Positions 39,474 through 52,700 of a stretch of DNA of 64,000 bases are shown piece by piece. Numbering within the stretch: position 1 is the stretch's first letter; every line of letters begins with the position of its first letter. Below the pieces are notes generated by a model, which saw nothing but the letters and a program-made list of their open reading frames with translations, was not told the origin of the DNA and ran no database searches. Source of the stretch: Paulownia fortunei (Eukaryota > Streptophyta > Magnoliopsida > Lamiales > Paulowniaceae). The DNA lies in the NCBI GenBank assembly GCA_019321725.1, contig CM033111.1, positions 6,138,001-6,202,000 on the forward strand, written 5' to 3'. A program made the position numbers and the translations under genes.

Positions 39474-42400
39474 TTTATTTTTTTAAATCTGTGAGAATAC
39501 CACTAGTATCACCGTTCTGCATGAGGTCTATTATCAGATCTCTTCCTTATACTAGTTGAAAAACCAATCATGTGAAGTGTTGGTGTTCTGATAATTTTGA
39601 AGTAATTTTATCCAGCATTTGGTTCTATTTGAAGCATGTTTTTCTTTCATCTGTTTTCTATCCAGTGTCACATGGTTATTTGAAGAAATTATTTCTTCCA
39701 TTAGCATAATGGTTGGTTGCAGTACTATTCTCAAATCATAAATTTCAACATTTACATCATTTCTGAAAGTTCATGTTTTCTAGATGTATATACTCTACAT
39801 AACATTCATTGATCTTTGGTGTTGATCATACCTGCTATAATTTGAGTTATATAATCCATACAGTTGTTTCAAAACAACAATATGTATGTTGATATCTAAA
39901 AATATATTTGTGTTAATTCTTTCTCATGAAGTTCATTCTGACCTTTTTTCCATGGGACAGCAAGCTAAGAGTGAGGCTGCAGCTGCATTTGGTAATGACG
40001 GCGTTTACCTGGAAAAGTATATCCAGAACCCAAGGCATATTGAATTTCAGGTACTAACATAAGGTTATATTGTTAACAAAGTTCAGTTTCAAAATTGTAC
40101 TTCATGTGATGTTAAAAAAATTCAGCTTAAAATTTGTGCGTTTGACTCTGATAAATTCTAATTGAAAAAACACCTCTCTTATGTCTGTACGGAGATGATT
40201 ACATCAATATTATGATGAATCTGAAAAGTTATTGACTGTGGATGCATTGAATTATGATGTGAATTAAATTACCGTAATTAGACAAGATTTAATCTTTGGC
40301 AAACCCTTGGTCTTTCAAAATTGTTTAATTTCAGTGATATTCTGTGCTTTAGTACAGAATATAACGAATATGAATTGGCATTACAAACATAAAATGTGAG
40401 CACACAAAAAACTTCTCCTATGATCAAAAGTTTTAATCTAACAATTAATGTTAGGAAGAGGTCCTTATTAACGAATTAATGATGTTATACATAAAAAGTG
40501 TTTCATTTAACTGGGTTAAGGTTGAGTCCGAGGAATTATGCCATTTTTTAGAGATTATTAAATTTATAAACAGATTAATCACAAGAGGATCCACCGTATA
40601 TTATTGCATGCCATTGTGCTGCTTTTTGCTGAAATCTAGGAGTGTGGTGCTGGTTGCATTTATCAGAGCTTGTGTACCACATGCATCTATTCACAAAGAA
40701 ATGATTTTCTGATATTGCTTTGCATTTCAACTGCCCTCTATATAATAAATTCACAATACATGTGTGCCACAAAGAACATTGAATTTAGTGTTTATTTTTC
40801 TCCTGACAATGCATTCTCAGTATTGATCTTTTTTATTGGATGGGGAGATATTGTATTTGCATGAGTGTGCGAATTTATTTCAAGATGACACTCTCCCATT
40901 TATTTTTGTTTGTTCCATTTCTTTTTTTCACTTTTCTTTTATCAAAGACATGCATGTGTTTATGAGATAGGTGCAGCTGACCAATTTTCTGGTCTTGTGA
41001 TTGGATCTTTCTTTCTCCCATCCTTTCTTTTGTCAGGAACTAAAATATAATTATTTGGTTAATTAGAAAAGGGTCTCATTTTGCTTTTTACGTGAACATT
41101 TGTGTTTGTGCAAATAGATTTGGAAAAGGTTTTTTCTGGTTGTGTTGGGGACTATTAGCTGATTCTTCTTTGTTAAGGAAGATATCCCTTGGTGCTTGGT
41201 TGATATGTATTATTAGGTATAAACAAGTGCTCTATGTGAATAGGAATACTCATAGGACAAAACCTCGCTAGGTAGATATTGATGTAACAAGCATCTTCAT
41301 GCTTGTAAACTTTAATCCTTACTTTGACTTTTCATTTTTATTTTGTATAGAAAACTTACCATGTTGACATAATTGTGGTATTTCTATTAGCTATATCAGT
41401 TCTCAATTTATTGACTTTGACAACTGCCCTCTATGCGGCTTTACAGGTTTTGGCTGACAAATATGGTAATGTTGTGCACTTTGGGGAGCGTGATTGTAGT
41501 ATTCAGGTAGACATCACAAATACATAGTTGAACTTTTGCAGCTAGTTTTCCATTGTATGAAACCATGTTTCTCAGTATAAGCCTCAATGATATGTAATGA
41601 TTCATTGATAATGCTTGTTTGCAGAGAAGAAACCAGAAGTTGCTAGAAGAAGCACCTTCTCCTGCATTAACACCAGAGTTGCGGAAAGCCATGGGTGATG
41701 CAGCAGTTGCAGCGGCAGCATCCATAGGTTACATAGGTGTCGGTACAGTCGAGTTCCTTTTGGATGAAAGAGGGTCCTTTTACTTCATGGAGATGAACAC
41801 TAGGATCCAGGTGAAAAGATAGGGGCTCAGACAGTATACTAGAGCAACTACTTACCGAACATTCATCCTTCTTATATGCAAGTAATTTTTCTTTATTTTG
41901 CTGTGTGATAGGTGGAGCATCCAGTTACAGAAATGATATCCTCGGTCGACCTAATTGAGGAACAGATTCGTGTGGCTAGGGGAGAGAAACTTCGTTACAC
42001 ACAGGTATGTTTATCATGGTCTTGATATACTTTGAAACTAACTCCAATCTGTAATTGATATGAACATTTTCTTGTCTATAGGATGATATTGTGCTCAGTG
42101 GACATTCAATTGAATGCCGTATTAATGCAGAAGATGCTTTCAAAAATTTTAGACCTGGACCAGGTATGTTTGAATTGTATGCATGCTGACATGATTGTGG
42201 AGTTATTTTCAGCAAAGCCTTTTGTCGGCATGATTGAATCAACTTTTTCTAATTCCCCAGTATGGTATGTGTTGCAACAAATGGGATGAGGAAATTATTA
42301 TTCAATATAAACACCAATCAATAAAATTGATCTCGTGTGCTAGGCCACATGACTTCATATGGTGGTTGTATCTTACATTCTAATTCCTCTCGTGTTTACT

Positions 42401-44898
42401 TGAACAGGAAGAATAACTGCATACTTGCCAGCTGGAGGTCCATTTGTGCGAATGGATAGCCATGTTTATCCAGATTATGTGGTTCCACCTAGCTATGATT
42501 CCCTGCTTGGAAAGGTTGGCCAGTTTTGTTTGGTTGAGAATTTTACACCCTCTAGTATTGCTATGAAATATTTGGACATGGGAGTTTGGTGAAGAAAATG
42601 CTAAGGAAACCTTTTTACTTCATTTGGTTTTAAGGAAAACAAGATGGAAATAATTACGTATTAAAATTTTGATTTGACATTTACTATATCTAAAAATAAC
42701 ATTTTTTTGTTCTATTTTTGAACACTCGTTCTAAAAGAAATGGAAGGATATACAGTTTCAATGATATTGCTTTTCCTTTCATATTTGTCCGTTAAATCAA
42801 ATCCTGGATAGTATGTTCGTTAAAAAGAAGTATGATTAGTGCTGGCGCCAGCATTGAATTGGAACTGCTGTTATCCAATGCAATCTACACTTGTACTGAA
42901 CTCTGAGACATTTATATGTTGCTGAATGTTTTTCCTTTATGATAACAATTCATGGTTTTGGAAATATATATGACATGGAGGACTGAATTAACATCTTGGT
43001 AGTTGACAATACTCTATATCGAGCTCTTTTTTGACTTACAATGAGAATGTTTTAATTGAATCTCCAAGGAATTAAGAAATTGAGTTCTATGTTATCTGGA
43101 TGAAGCAGCTTCGTGTTAGAGAAGTCAATATATGTTCCAGATTTGTGTGCATAATTTTCAATTTGTGAATCTCTTGTTCAATATTCTTATAGCCAACTAA
43201 GCATCTTGAATTGGACTAGATTAATTATTCAATTTCAGTGTTTTATGTTAGTGCATTAGCATAATACAAATGTTTGGTGTATTCTTATATTTCCTCATTT
43301 TCTTTATTAAATTGAAAAAATTAGCTTCCAGAAGTCCTAATATATATTGCAAAATTGCAATTTAGCTTATTGTCTGGGCTCCAACTAGAGAAAGGGCAAT
43401 CCAACGCATGAAGAGGGCTCTTGATGATACCATCATTACAGGTGAAAATTTGCGGCTTTCATTTATGTCTATGACTTGAATTTGACCTTGTGCTAGGTTG
43501 TGTGGCATCATTAACATCTAGAAGTTATGAAAAAACAAGCTGGAGTTGATTCGTGGTCTTTGACAGTATTTTTTCTCATTGTGCTCTGCATTTTTCAATT
43601 CAACTTTGTGAAGATATATTCTTTGGTTGCTCAAATTATTTGTTAAAATCTGTCTAGGATTTCTATTTATTTATTCTTCTCCTCTTCGGTTGCTATGCCT
43701 TATCTAAACTCAAGCTAAGGGATAATTTTCTAAGTTCCTTCTTAGAAAATGACTATTAATCGTGCCACATTGTATTTGGTTGTGATTAAATTCTCCAATA
43801 CTCTCCCTATTCATCTGTGTCTTTGTGTCTAACAATTTTTACTGTCTAGGTGTGTTTGTCCCCACAGAGCTTTTAACTGAACATCCTTAAGCTTCATGCT
43901 CATTTTCTTTAGATCTACGCATTGGTATAATTTGATACCAGTCTCTTTAATGGCTCTACCTGTGCTAAAATAATTTTCTTTGTGGCTAGGGGTTCCAACA
44001 ACAATTGATTACCATAAGCTTATCCTTGATGTTGAGGTAGGTCATTACAATTTATGAAAATTGGTATTCCCACTGTGAGAACTTGTGTTCTCTGGGAGTT
44101 CTTCATGAAACTTAAACTGACTTGTGTCTTTATTATGCCATAGGACTTCAAAAATGGAAAGGTGGATACAGCTTTTATTCCGAAACACGAACAAGAGCTT
44201 GCTGCGGTAAGGAACTTGATTGACCATGATATGGCATGACTCTTACTTCTCAAGTTGCCTATTCTTTTCTCATCTAAGGAGCACCGTTCATCATCATTGC
44301 CACCTTAAATGCGTGTGACATCAAATAAAACTGTAGCTGTCTGTTAGAAACGGGCCTATATCGTGTTAGGGCAGAATTAGTTAGTGATCATGTTGATTAT
44401 TGTTTCTCTTCTTTTATGTTGCTTTTGGAAATTGTTGCATCTTTGACAAGAAAGTAAAAAGGATCCTAAAAAGACCTCTCTAAACAAGCATGAAATTAGA
44501 AAATCAACTAGATATTGTAATCTTCCAACCGAAACTTTCCTTCTTGGATCTATTTTGCCTTTCTAATTTTCTTTTTCCTATTCTACGACCAGATGCTATC
44601 TTCCAATTTTCCTGTTTTAATTTTCTTTGTTATAACTTGTTTATATTCTGAGTTGTTTTTGGAACTAACACGTCAAATACCATCATGCATAGAAAGCAGT
44701 TAGTAGGGCAGGTGCGGCTTTTTGCCCCAATATAGCTTATACACTGCACTCTCTGACGTCTGCTGATCTGTTATCCTCACCCCTATATCAACTGTAATTT
44801 TTTTGGGTGCTCATTGATTTCTTATAACTTTATGATTGCAGCCCCTGCCAACTCAACCCGCAGCAGCTCAAAAAGAGCTGGTTAACGCTCCTGCTTGA
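32233..44898 (+). CDS. CAC2: Biotin carboxylase subunit of plastid acetyl-CoA carboxylase
   Basis: It carboxylates biotin on BCCP with ATP and bicarbonate, the first half-reaction of fatty-acid synthesis in the plastid stroma. Sixteen coding exons: 32233-32283, 33140-33465, 35027-35168, 36668-36766, 36888-36944, 39219-39290, 39961-40050, 41447-41506, 41625-41810, 41912-42004, 42082-42163, 42408-42514, 43366-43441, 43990-44036, 44144-44206, 44842-44898. They join to 535 residues; Arabidopsis CAC2 has 537 from memory. Residues 1 to about 66 are Ser/Arg-rich, a transit peptide. The domain starts with [15 protein letters not shown] (about 69). [11 protein letters not shown] lies near 146, the glycine-rich ATP-grasp loop GGGGRGM at 229-235, [14 protein letters not shown] at 355-368 and CRINAED at 404-410. 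These include the catalytic Glu, Asn and Arg residues known from the E. coli enzyme. No key residue is missing. Partner subunits (BCCP, carboxyltransferases) are not in the window. Confidence 0.96.
35862..36655 (+). repeat. Near-perfect 397-bp tandem duplication inside CAC2 intron 3
   Basis: Copy 1 (about 35862-36258) and copy 2 (about 36259-36655) differ at only three places that I can see: one inserted C in the GGCC run and two A-to-G changes. The second copy ends only 12 bases before CAC2 exon 4 (36668). Each copy happens to keep a long open frame (about 119 and 112 residues), but these resemble no protein and the stretch is clearly intronic. The duplication is very recent or is an assembly artefact. 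Confidence 0.93.
39431..39472. repeat. (CT)n microsatellite in CAC2 intron 6
   Basis: An almost pure CT run, interrupted once by an extra T, about 140 bases after the exon 6 donor. Confidence 0.9.
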
Positions 44899-46769
44899 GG
44901 TAGTCTCGTCACGTCGTCACTAGAAGCAAGCTTTCTCTTTGAGTTCTCAAATTGGATATCAGTCCCCGACGAGATAGTTGCCATTATTATTTGATAGCTG
45001 TGCACATTTTTGAACACATGCATTCAAATGTATGAATGGACGTTATAGTTCTTTGTTTGGTGTTTTTACGTGTCGAGTGAGCTTCAGATGTAAGGATGAA
45101 TTCAACCAACTCTGTCCAATATTTCTTGGTATAAAAGTCATAAGTCATCATTAGCAGTTCTTAAATGGCAACACCCCCCAACCCCCCTCTTGGAAGGGGA
45201 AGAATAAAAAGATGAAATTGGAATCCATGCACCAGTGTGAGCAATTATTAGTAATGGAAGTCCCATTACAGCAATTGTGGGAGGACTGGAGAACACCCTT
45301 TCTTATCATCTTTTGAAAGATATGATGAGTCAGTTGAAGCATATTAGAAAATTAGCAAGATTTGCTTTGGCAACAATAATTGCTACTTTGAAAGTGACAG
45401 ATTCTGTATATGCTATCATTCTTGAATATATGGAGATGAAACCAGCTTCCACAATTGGTTGTCACAATTTTTTTAAAAAAGAAAAAAGAAAAAAAGCAGA
45501 ATTAGAAAAAAGAAAAGAAAATAAAAAAAGTAAAAGGATAATTTGTGAAGTTATATGATAAGTAATGAAACTCCATAGGTTCAAATTTATGTGACTTTAT
45601 GAGTATCTAATGTATATAAGGGTAGTACTCTTTAACATTTATTCTAATTATAAAAAAACTCAAATTATAAATATTCTTTAAAATATTACAAATACCTTCT
45701 TCAGGTTTTTGTTTTATAAATGCCTTTTTCAATAAATACAATTTGTAAAATATTTACAAAATTAAATAAGTTTTTTTTATAAATACAAATCTAAAAAATA
45801 ATTTTTATAATTTATCCTGTATATAATCATGCTTGGACAAGAATTAAAATAGTATATAGTAGTCTTGAAAAGTTTGACCTGAACTGAAAGATAATGCAAT
45901 ATAATATAGTATGCACCAAGTAATTATTGACTATCACTGCCTACTTCAATTAAAAAAATCAGCCTGTCCAAATCCAGTTTTGTAGATAGGATGGCAATAT
46001 TGAGATATTATATTCTATTATCTGCTCTTTTATGGCAACACTTTTAGAAGTCAGAACTGCAGGAGGACTAAAAGTTTAACTATTGCAAGATCAAGTTCAT
46101 TTTTTTTTTCTTATTTAAACATGATATGATTCACAAAAATGCATGTGTAAAAATAAATATCATGCATAATTTATTTTAAATATTTAAATTTCATCCCTTC
46201 CAACCATATTCTTTTTTTTACCATCTAATATTTCTCGAGTCAAAATTTTAATCTTTTACTTAAGCATAAAATAAAGTACTACTTGAAAAATATTTCTATT
46301 TTCTAATCTTGCATGTTCACAGAAAGGATGTATATGAGTTGATCTGAAATTTTGATGTTCGACTCAAACTTGATGAAATTATGTACATAATTTGATTTAG
46401 TTAGTTTGAATTGTGAAATTATATAAAAGACTTATATTATACTATGAAAACAAAATAATACAGTTGACAAAAAGAAGCATAACAAAGGTTTCATTATCCT
46501 TTCAATTAGATTAAAGGGCTAATAAATAAAACATGAATAATAAACATTAGCTCAATCTAAATAAAAATTTGAGCTACCTCTAATTTCAACTCAAACTCTA
46601 TTATTTAATTAAAAAAAAACTCATAAGCAGTCTCGATAATTCTTTTATACATTTAAAAGTGAATAGATTCACGTGATTGGCTTGTGTGTCAGATATTAAT
46701 TGAAAAACTGTTAGATTGAAAGCATTTTGATGAGCCACTTTCCACTTGTTTTGGTTGGCGGGTGGCGTT

Positions 46770-47035
46770 GGGGGGGGGGGGGGGGGGGGTGTTAAGGGGT
46801 AGGGGTCCCCCTTTTGGTTTCCTCAATCAAAATCAGCATGACCCATATTATGGCACTCTCAATTTTGCCCAACATGCATTTCCCGCAGGCCCACCCACAA
46901 ACCACCCCCCCACTCCCTCTTTCACACTCTGTGTGTGTGCAGTAGTTGTTGCTTTTAGTGGGCTGCTGATATTTCAGATAACCCATCAACATCATCCAAC
47001 GAATTTCTTGCAAGACGACCCCCCCCCCCCCCCCC
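46770..47035. repeat. Paired G20 and C17 homopolymer tracts
   Basis: A run of 20 G (46770-46789) is followed about 230 bases later by a run of 17 C (47019-47035). Both have G-rich or C-rich flanks (GGGGTAGGGGTCCCCC and CCTCCCGCCCACCCC), so the ends are complementary. The frame spanning them encodes only Gly and Pro runs. Polymerase slippage makes exact lengths unreliable. Confidence 0.85.
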
Positions 47036-47334
47036 TCCCGCCCACCCCAAAGGTCCCTGTTTTTTTTTATTTTCTTTTTACCCCCTAGAAACTTCTGGTA
47101 TTGTACATTGCCTCTTGTAGTAATGGAAATGGGAAAGAAAATTTCATTATGCCTAGTTATGATATAAAGAAATTGACTAATCTATGGGCATATATGAAGT
47201 TATAAAAGTTGTACTTGTGAACCAACCTTTTAAAGTTGAGATAGACACGGGTTCAGTTGGACTGGCCTATAAAAATGAAATGGTCCTTTTGTAATCAATC
47301 ATCTACAATATTAAATAAATCATTTTTGACCTCA

Positions 47335-47600
47335 GTGGGTATCACACGTATAAGACATGAGGGAAAAAATATGAGTATCATGTATTCGAATTTTTTTGAT
47401 GGTAAGAACGTAACGTGCTAATATTCGTCCCTCTAGAAGTTCATTATCGCACTATAGGTGAATCTATTGATAATTGAGGCAAAAATTCGATCCAAGTATT
47501 TATAAATTATATTATTGTATTTACGTGGAGGGCCTTCCAGATGAGAATATCGTTTTCTCTTAAAATTTAATAAGACGAAATTTGAAACATGCATCATAAA
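47335..47600 (+). mobile_element. SINE-like element related to 30533-30791
   Basis: AGTGGGTATCACACGTATAA and then GACATGAGGG are followed by GAGTATCATGTATTCGAATTTT. This lines up word by word with GGTAAGACATATATGAAGG and GAGTATCGAAGGTTCGAATT in the element at 30533. The B box is decayed. It ends in CATCATAAAAAATTATAT, next to an AT run that may have grown from the tail. No target duplication was found. Confidence 0.38.
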
Positions 47601-48378
47601 AAATTATATATATATATATATATATTTGTCTTTGATAAATTTATTAAAGATTATAGTCATAGTGATATTTCTATTCATCTACTTCGATTATTTCTAAACA
47701 TCTCATAATATATGTTGAGTGTACGTAATATATAGTTACTTAAAACTGTAGTATATATAATGTATGCAATGATGGTTAAGATTATTTTTTTTTATTTTTA
47801 AAATATCAGACAATTAAATTTTACTGACGTGATAGAAATTATATATAATGATTCATAAAATAATTTTTCTTGCAAAGGGTTCAGTTTACGTGCAATGTGT
47901 ACAATATGGTGCACTCAAATTAATAGGACTATTACTAATAGGAATGAGACCATCAATTGTCCTATGTAGTGAGTGTGTCACGCTGAAAATTAACTTTCCC
48001 CATTCGGCTTTATTTGTAAACAAACAATTTGCTGATTTTGGAGGGGCTAATATATTTTCTTAAATTTGAATATATATAATTATTTATTTTTATTTAAAAG
48101 AATCTAACATTTGTTTAGATAAGTTAGTTATTAATTTAATTTATATTTATATATAATACTATATATTTCAATTTATTTTTTTTGTCTATAATACTATATA
48201 TTTATACTGGTTATATTTATTGACCATTTTTTTTAGTTTGAATTATTTATCAATTGCTTATTTGTATATTATCAGGCTTTGATTATTGATGTTCTTGAAT
48301 TAAAAATATCCTGATATTAAATTACTAGCAATAATTTAAACTGGGTTTTCTCTTCTTTTGCTTAACAAAGTCCTGTTT

Positions 48379-48396
48379 GAGAGAGAGAGAGAGAGA
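48379..48396. repeat. (GA)9 microsatellite
   Basis: A GA run about 1.3 kb upstream of the MYB start codon, within what may be the 5' untranslated exon of that gene. GA/CT tracts are common close to plant transcription starts. Confidence 0.85.
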
Positions 48397-49724
48397 TTTG
48401 GAGAAAATTCTTGGCAGGCTATCACACTGGTTTGCTTTCTGGTCATTGCTATGTATAACTAACAGTCACTCATTGATTCATATACGTATGTGTTTGTTTT
48501 TTGTTTTTTTTTTTTGTTTTCCCAATAAAAGGTGAAGTTTTTTGGGCTCCGAGTAATAGTGTAATACTCTCAAAAGCATGGTTAAAGTAAAAAAAAAAAA
48601 AAAAGGTAGGTGGAAAGTCTGTAATTCTTACAAGTATGATACGTATACAATTTTGTACGCTTGTTTGATGTCACTTTCTTGGTGTTTAAAAGGGGGTGTT
48701 GGTAGGAACTAGGAATCCATGATTTGGGATTTCTCCATCAAGAAAATTGCCTAATGCAAAAATGGGTTTTAGTGATTTTTGTTGCTCACTGCTTTGCTTA
48801 CTTTGTTTCTTGAATGGTTGAAAAAAATTGTAGCTGTGTATCTGATGATGGGTTTTCCTTTATCCCTTTTCATGGACTGCTTCAGGTGTAGAAAGATTGC
48901 TTTGCTTTTACAACACAAGCTTTTTTATTTGCTAGGGAAGAGTCTGATTTTGGTGTGATGTTTTTGAGATTTTGACTGTGTGGTGACTGGACAGAAGAGA
49001 ACAAAAAATGAGAAGGCTGTGGACTGTAAATGTTAGGTATAATTCATGTTTCTTGTGGGCCTGTGCTGTCAAAACTGGTGCTAGCAAAATAAGGGCTTTT
49101 GGCTATTGGGAAATTTGTAGGGATGAGTGAGATTTGGCAATTTGCATACTGTTATTATCCATTTTAGACTTCTGGGGCTTTCTTATTTGTTTGATACCAT
49201 GGTGGCCTTTTTCTAATTTCACATTCTCACACTGCCCTTATTACTATCATATTGAGTTCCCCATCACCAATTACACTTGTCTGTCTTTGTCCTTCTATTC
49301 CCGTTCATCAGTGCCATTTATTGAAAATCTTGTTTTTTTTATACGTTGGGTTTTATGATTTTCAGATATTTCTAATGGTCTAACCAATCTTGTTGCGTTT
49401 TTCTTCATCAATAGGTCAGCATTTCACAAGAGGCCCACTCTTGAATTGTGAGTCATCACCAGTAAATTCATCAGCACCCCCTTGCTTCTCTGGTTCTTAG
49501 TGATATTTATTGCGGCTGGTATCTCAGTGAACTGTTCACTTGGTTATTGTTGGAGCCTCTGTCTCTACTCTCAGATTATCTTTCTGTGGTGTCTTTCGAA
49601 CAAAATAATCCAGATCCCAAATTTTCAGATTTAGAACAATGCCTCTAAAGTACTGAGGGGGGTTTATTTTTTTGGATTTTCTCGAGCTCAGTGTACACGT
49701 GATATTGAATATAAACAAGACTAG

Positions 49725-52700
49725 ATGCCGACCGATGAATCAAGTAGCTCTGTGTGGAGTAGGGAGCAGGATAAACAATTTGAGAAAGCAATAGCTACTT
49801 ATCCTGAGGACTCTTCAGATAGATGGGAGAAAATTGCAGCAGATGTTCCTGGAAAATCTGTGGAAGAGGTTAAACACCACTATGAACTTTTAGTTGATGA
49901 TGTCAACCGGATAGAATCTGGTTTTGTACAAGTGCCGTGTTACAATTCTTCTGCAGATGGTTCAACTAGTCAAGCTGGTGATGAAGCAACAGGTAAGAAA
50001 GGTGGCAATTTTGGACACTTGAACAGTGAGTCCAATCATGGAGGCAAGTCTTCTAGGTCAGATCAGGAGCGCCGCAAGGGAATTGCTTGGACAGAGGATG
50101 AACACAGGTAAATCATCTTTGTACTTGATTATTTTATTTTAATCTCATGTTATGCCCTCATCTAAACATATGCCGAACATGCTAATCTGGATTACAGTGG
50201 GCCACCTATTTCTTAACAAGTATAATATACCGGTTTAAGCCAGTTTTTTTTTTTTAATGAAATTTTTACACATGATATCACTTTTTGTATGGTAATAATT
50301 GTCTATTAGAGTTAATCTAAAATCTCAAATATCTTAAATTATACTCTATGTTTGTTTACTTGGACAATGCCATTTCTTTTAATTAATATTTTGTAATTAG
50401 CTTTTCAACTTACTTTTTCTTGGAGTTTCTCATTTGATACTGTTCTGGAATAATTAATACTAGATAGCGAATAAAATTTTCTGTTTAGCATGGAACTTCT
50501 AAAATAGTCTCTGTAGATATAAACTTGGTTGAGATTGTGGTTGACTGAATTATATCCTTCAGTGAGAAATCTTGCATACCCTAAATGCTGTTTCTGGCAT
50601 GTCTTTCCTTTTCACAAAGTGCAAAGTCCATGGGCAGGTCCGGTTATTTCTAGATTTTGTCTTATCCTGCTTAACCCATGGAATCAGTATTTTTTGCTGG
50701 CAACTGTACTAAGATTCAATCGAGGTTTTGGTCTTAATCTGTGTCTGCATAAAATATGGTCATGTAGCTTCCAGTTAGATTCTGAACTTTTTATTGCTGT
50801 TTTCAGTCTTTATCCTCAATGATTGGTCTGAAATTGTGAATTGGAAAATTAGGTGTAAATTAGTGGAAACCTGTAACTTTTGACCATACAGTTGCTATTA
50901 TGGATTTTTCTCCCCAATTTCAGATAATCCTTCAGACTATTCTTCTGTTGTTGATAATAATTTCCTTCACAAATGTTTCATATTATTTATCAGGTAAAAG
51001 TTATTAACATTAATATATAATCATCATAAAGTCTTAGAGTGAATTCAGTGACGTTTGGTGGTTATTGTCTGCTTTATGTTGTTCCATGTTGAGTTATTAT
51101 CAGCCAATAATTTTAGTCTCTTTCTTGGTAAATCAGAATTGCTAGTTGTATAGAATGTTGGCTAGCGGTTATTAATTCAGAAACTTGCTGATTGTACATG
51201 AACGCATCTTTGAGCACTCTGCGTTTCTGGTTGTTGATGAGATTTGCTTTGGATTTGTTCATCTCGTTTTGCCTGGTTAAAAGTTCAAGGAGCTACCATT
51301 TTTCAGCTTCTCAGAATTGACTACAGAATTTAATTTTCAAGGAGCAATAACAGGAGCAGTCAACAATAATTGATCAAGCTCTTGTGTTCACACTATAGTC
51401 AGTGAGGAATGTGTCAAATGTTTGTTCAGTACTAGTAAAGGGACATTTCTGTTATGGTTTAAAGAGAAGGAGGGCTAGACTATTACAATAATTGGGTCCT
51501 GGAACGTTTTGAAAATGCCCAGTAGCAATGTGTTCATAAACCAAATAACCTAGTCATATGAAGTACCTTTAATTTTTCAAATTGTTTTCTTCGGATTCAG
51601 TTTTGGAGAATAAAGGCCATAAAATTTGGCAGCATTCGTGGGAAGACTAAATGAGATATGTACCTGAATTCATATTCAATTATACAGTTGGGAAAATCTA
51701 AACCTGAATAGTGTGTCACCCTGAAGAGATAATAAAATAATAGAATGAATAGTATCACTTCAAAGCTCCTTTAGTAGAAAGTATTTAAAGCTTGTTTGGT
51801 TGATGGGGTGGCACAAATTGGTTGCCAAAGATGTCAGGAATCAATATAAGGTGGTTGCAAAGCCATAGCATTAATATAATTTTCTGAAAATTGGGAAAGA
51901 ATGGAAGAAACATGGTAGGAACTGCTCCCTAGATTGCCTTAGGCATTATGTACAGATTGACTGAGACTCGTTGGAATATATAAAGCTATGGAGACCACAA
52001 AATCTTCATATATTTGGTGTATTTGTAAGCTCCAAGCCAACTATATATATTAGATTATGCTATGCATAGAGTATTCCTAGTGAATATCTCAAGTGATGTT
52101 GCAGCTGTAAAGAAAGTCTTGTTGTAGATTGACCTGAATTTATGAAGTTCCTAAAAATAAGCTTAACTAAAAAAGAAATATGGGGGTACATAGAATTTAC
52201 TTATACAGTCCTGAACTGTGCAAATACCTAACTCTGTTAGTCGCAAAAGAGAGTATGCTGCGTTTCTGATTGCTTATGATGCTGTTCAGATGTGAATGCA
52301 TTTAAACCGAAGACAGTAAGCAGCACTAGTGCCAAATATAACAAGGACCATGGAAGCACTTCAGAATGCCTCCTAATATACATGTTGAGTTAACATGCAA
52401 ATTTTGTTGTTGTTCTGCTTCTTCATTTTTATCTCCCTACTTAATAGAAGGAGGTTTCTGGTTGAGCAAATGGAAAGGCAAAATTAGATTGGGCATCAAA
52501 TATATGGTAAACTCTTAAGCAGTGTCTTAAGATTGTTTTCCACCACTTGATTTGGTAGATCAAAGGCAGAGCTTTATTTGGTAATTAACCAAGGAAAGCA
52601 CTGAGATGTGACACTATATCTCTACCATGTGATGTTGTTCCCTTTTTATTCTTTGCTTTATATAGAGCTTGATGTTTCCAGTTCTTGCACCTGAGAATTG

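Larger units (their letters stand above)
44899..49724. other. Intergenic region between CAC2 and the MYB gene
   Basis: The first few hundred bases are CAC2 3' untranslated sequence. The open frame at 45277-45558 ends in a Lys-rich artefact of an A/G run and resembles nothing. The last 1.3 kb is probably the promoter and leader of the MYB gene: it contains a GA repeat at 48379-48396 and a plausible leader-intron acceptor (TCATCAATAG, about 49413). The G/C homopolymer region and a SINE-like element are listed separately. Confidence 0.6.

Noticed and set aside
45277..45558. 93-residue frame after CAC2
   Set aside because: The Lys/Glu-rich end comes from an A/G-rich run, and no homology or start context is visible.
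46762..47088. Gly/Pro-rich 108-residue frame
   Set aside because: It is created by the G20 and C17 homopolymers, so it is not a credible protein.
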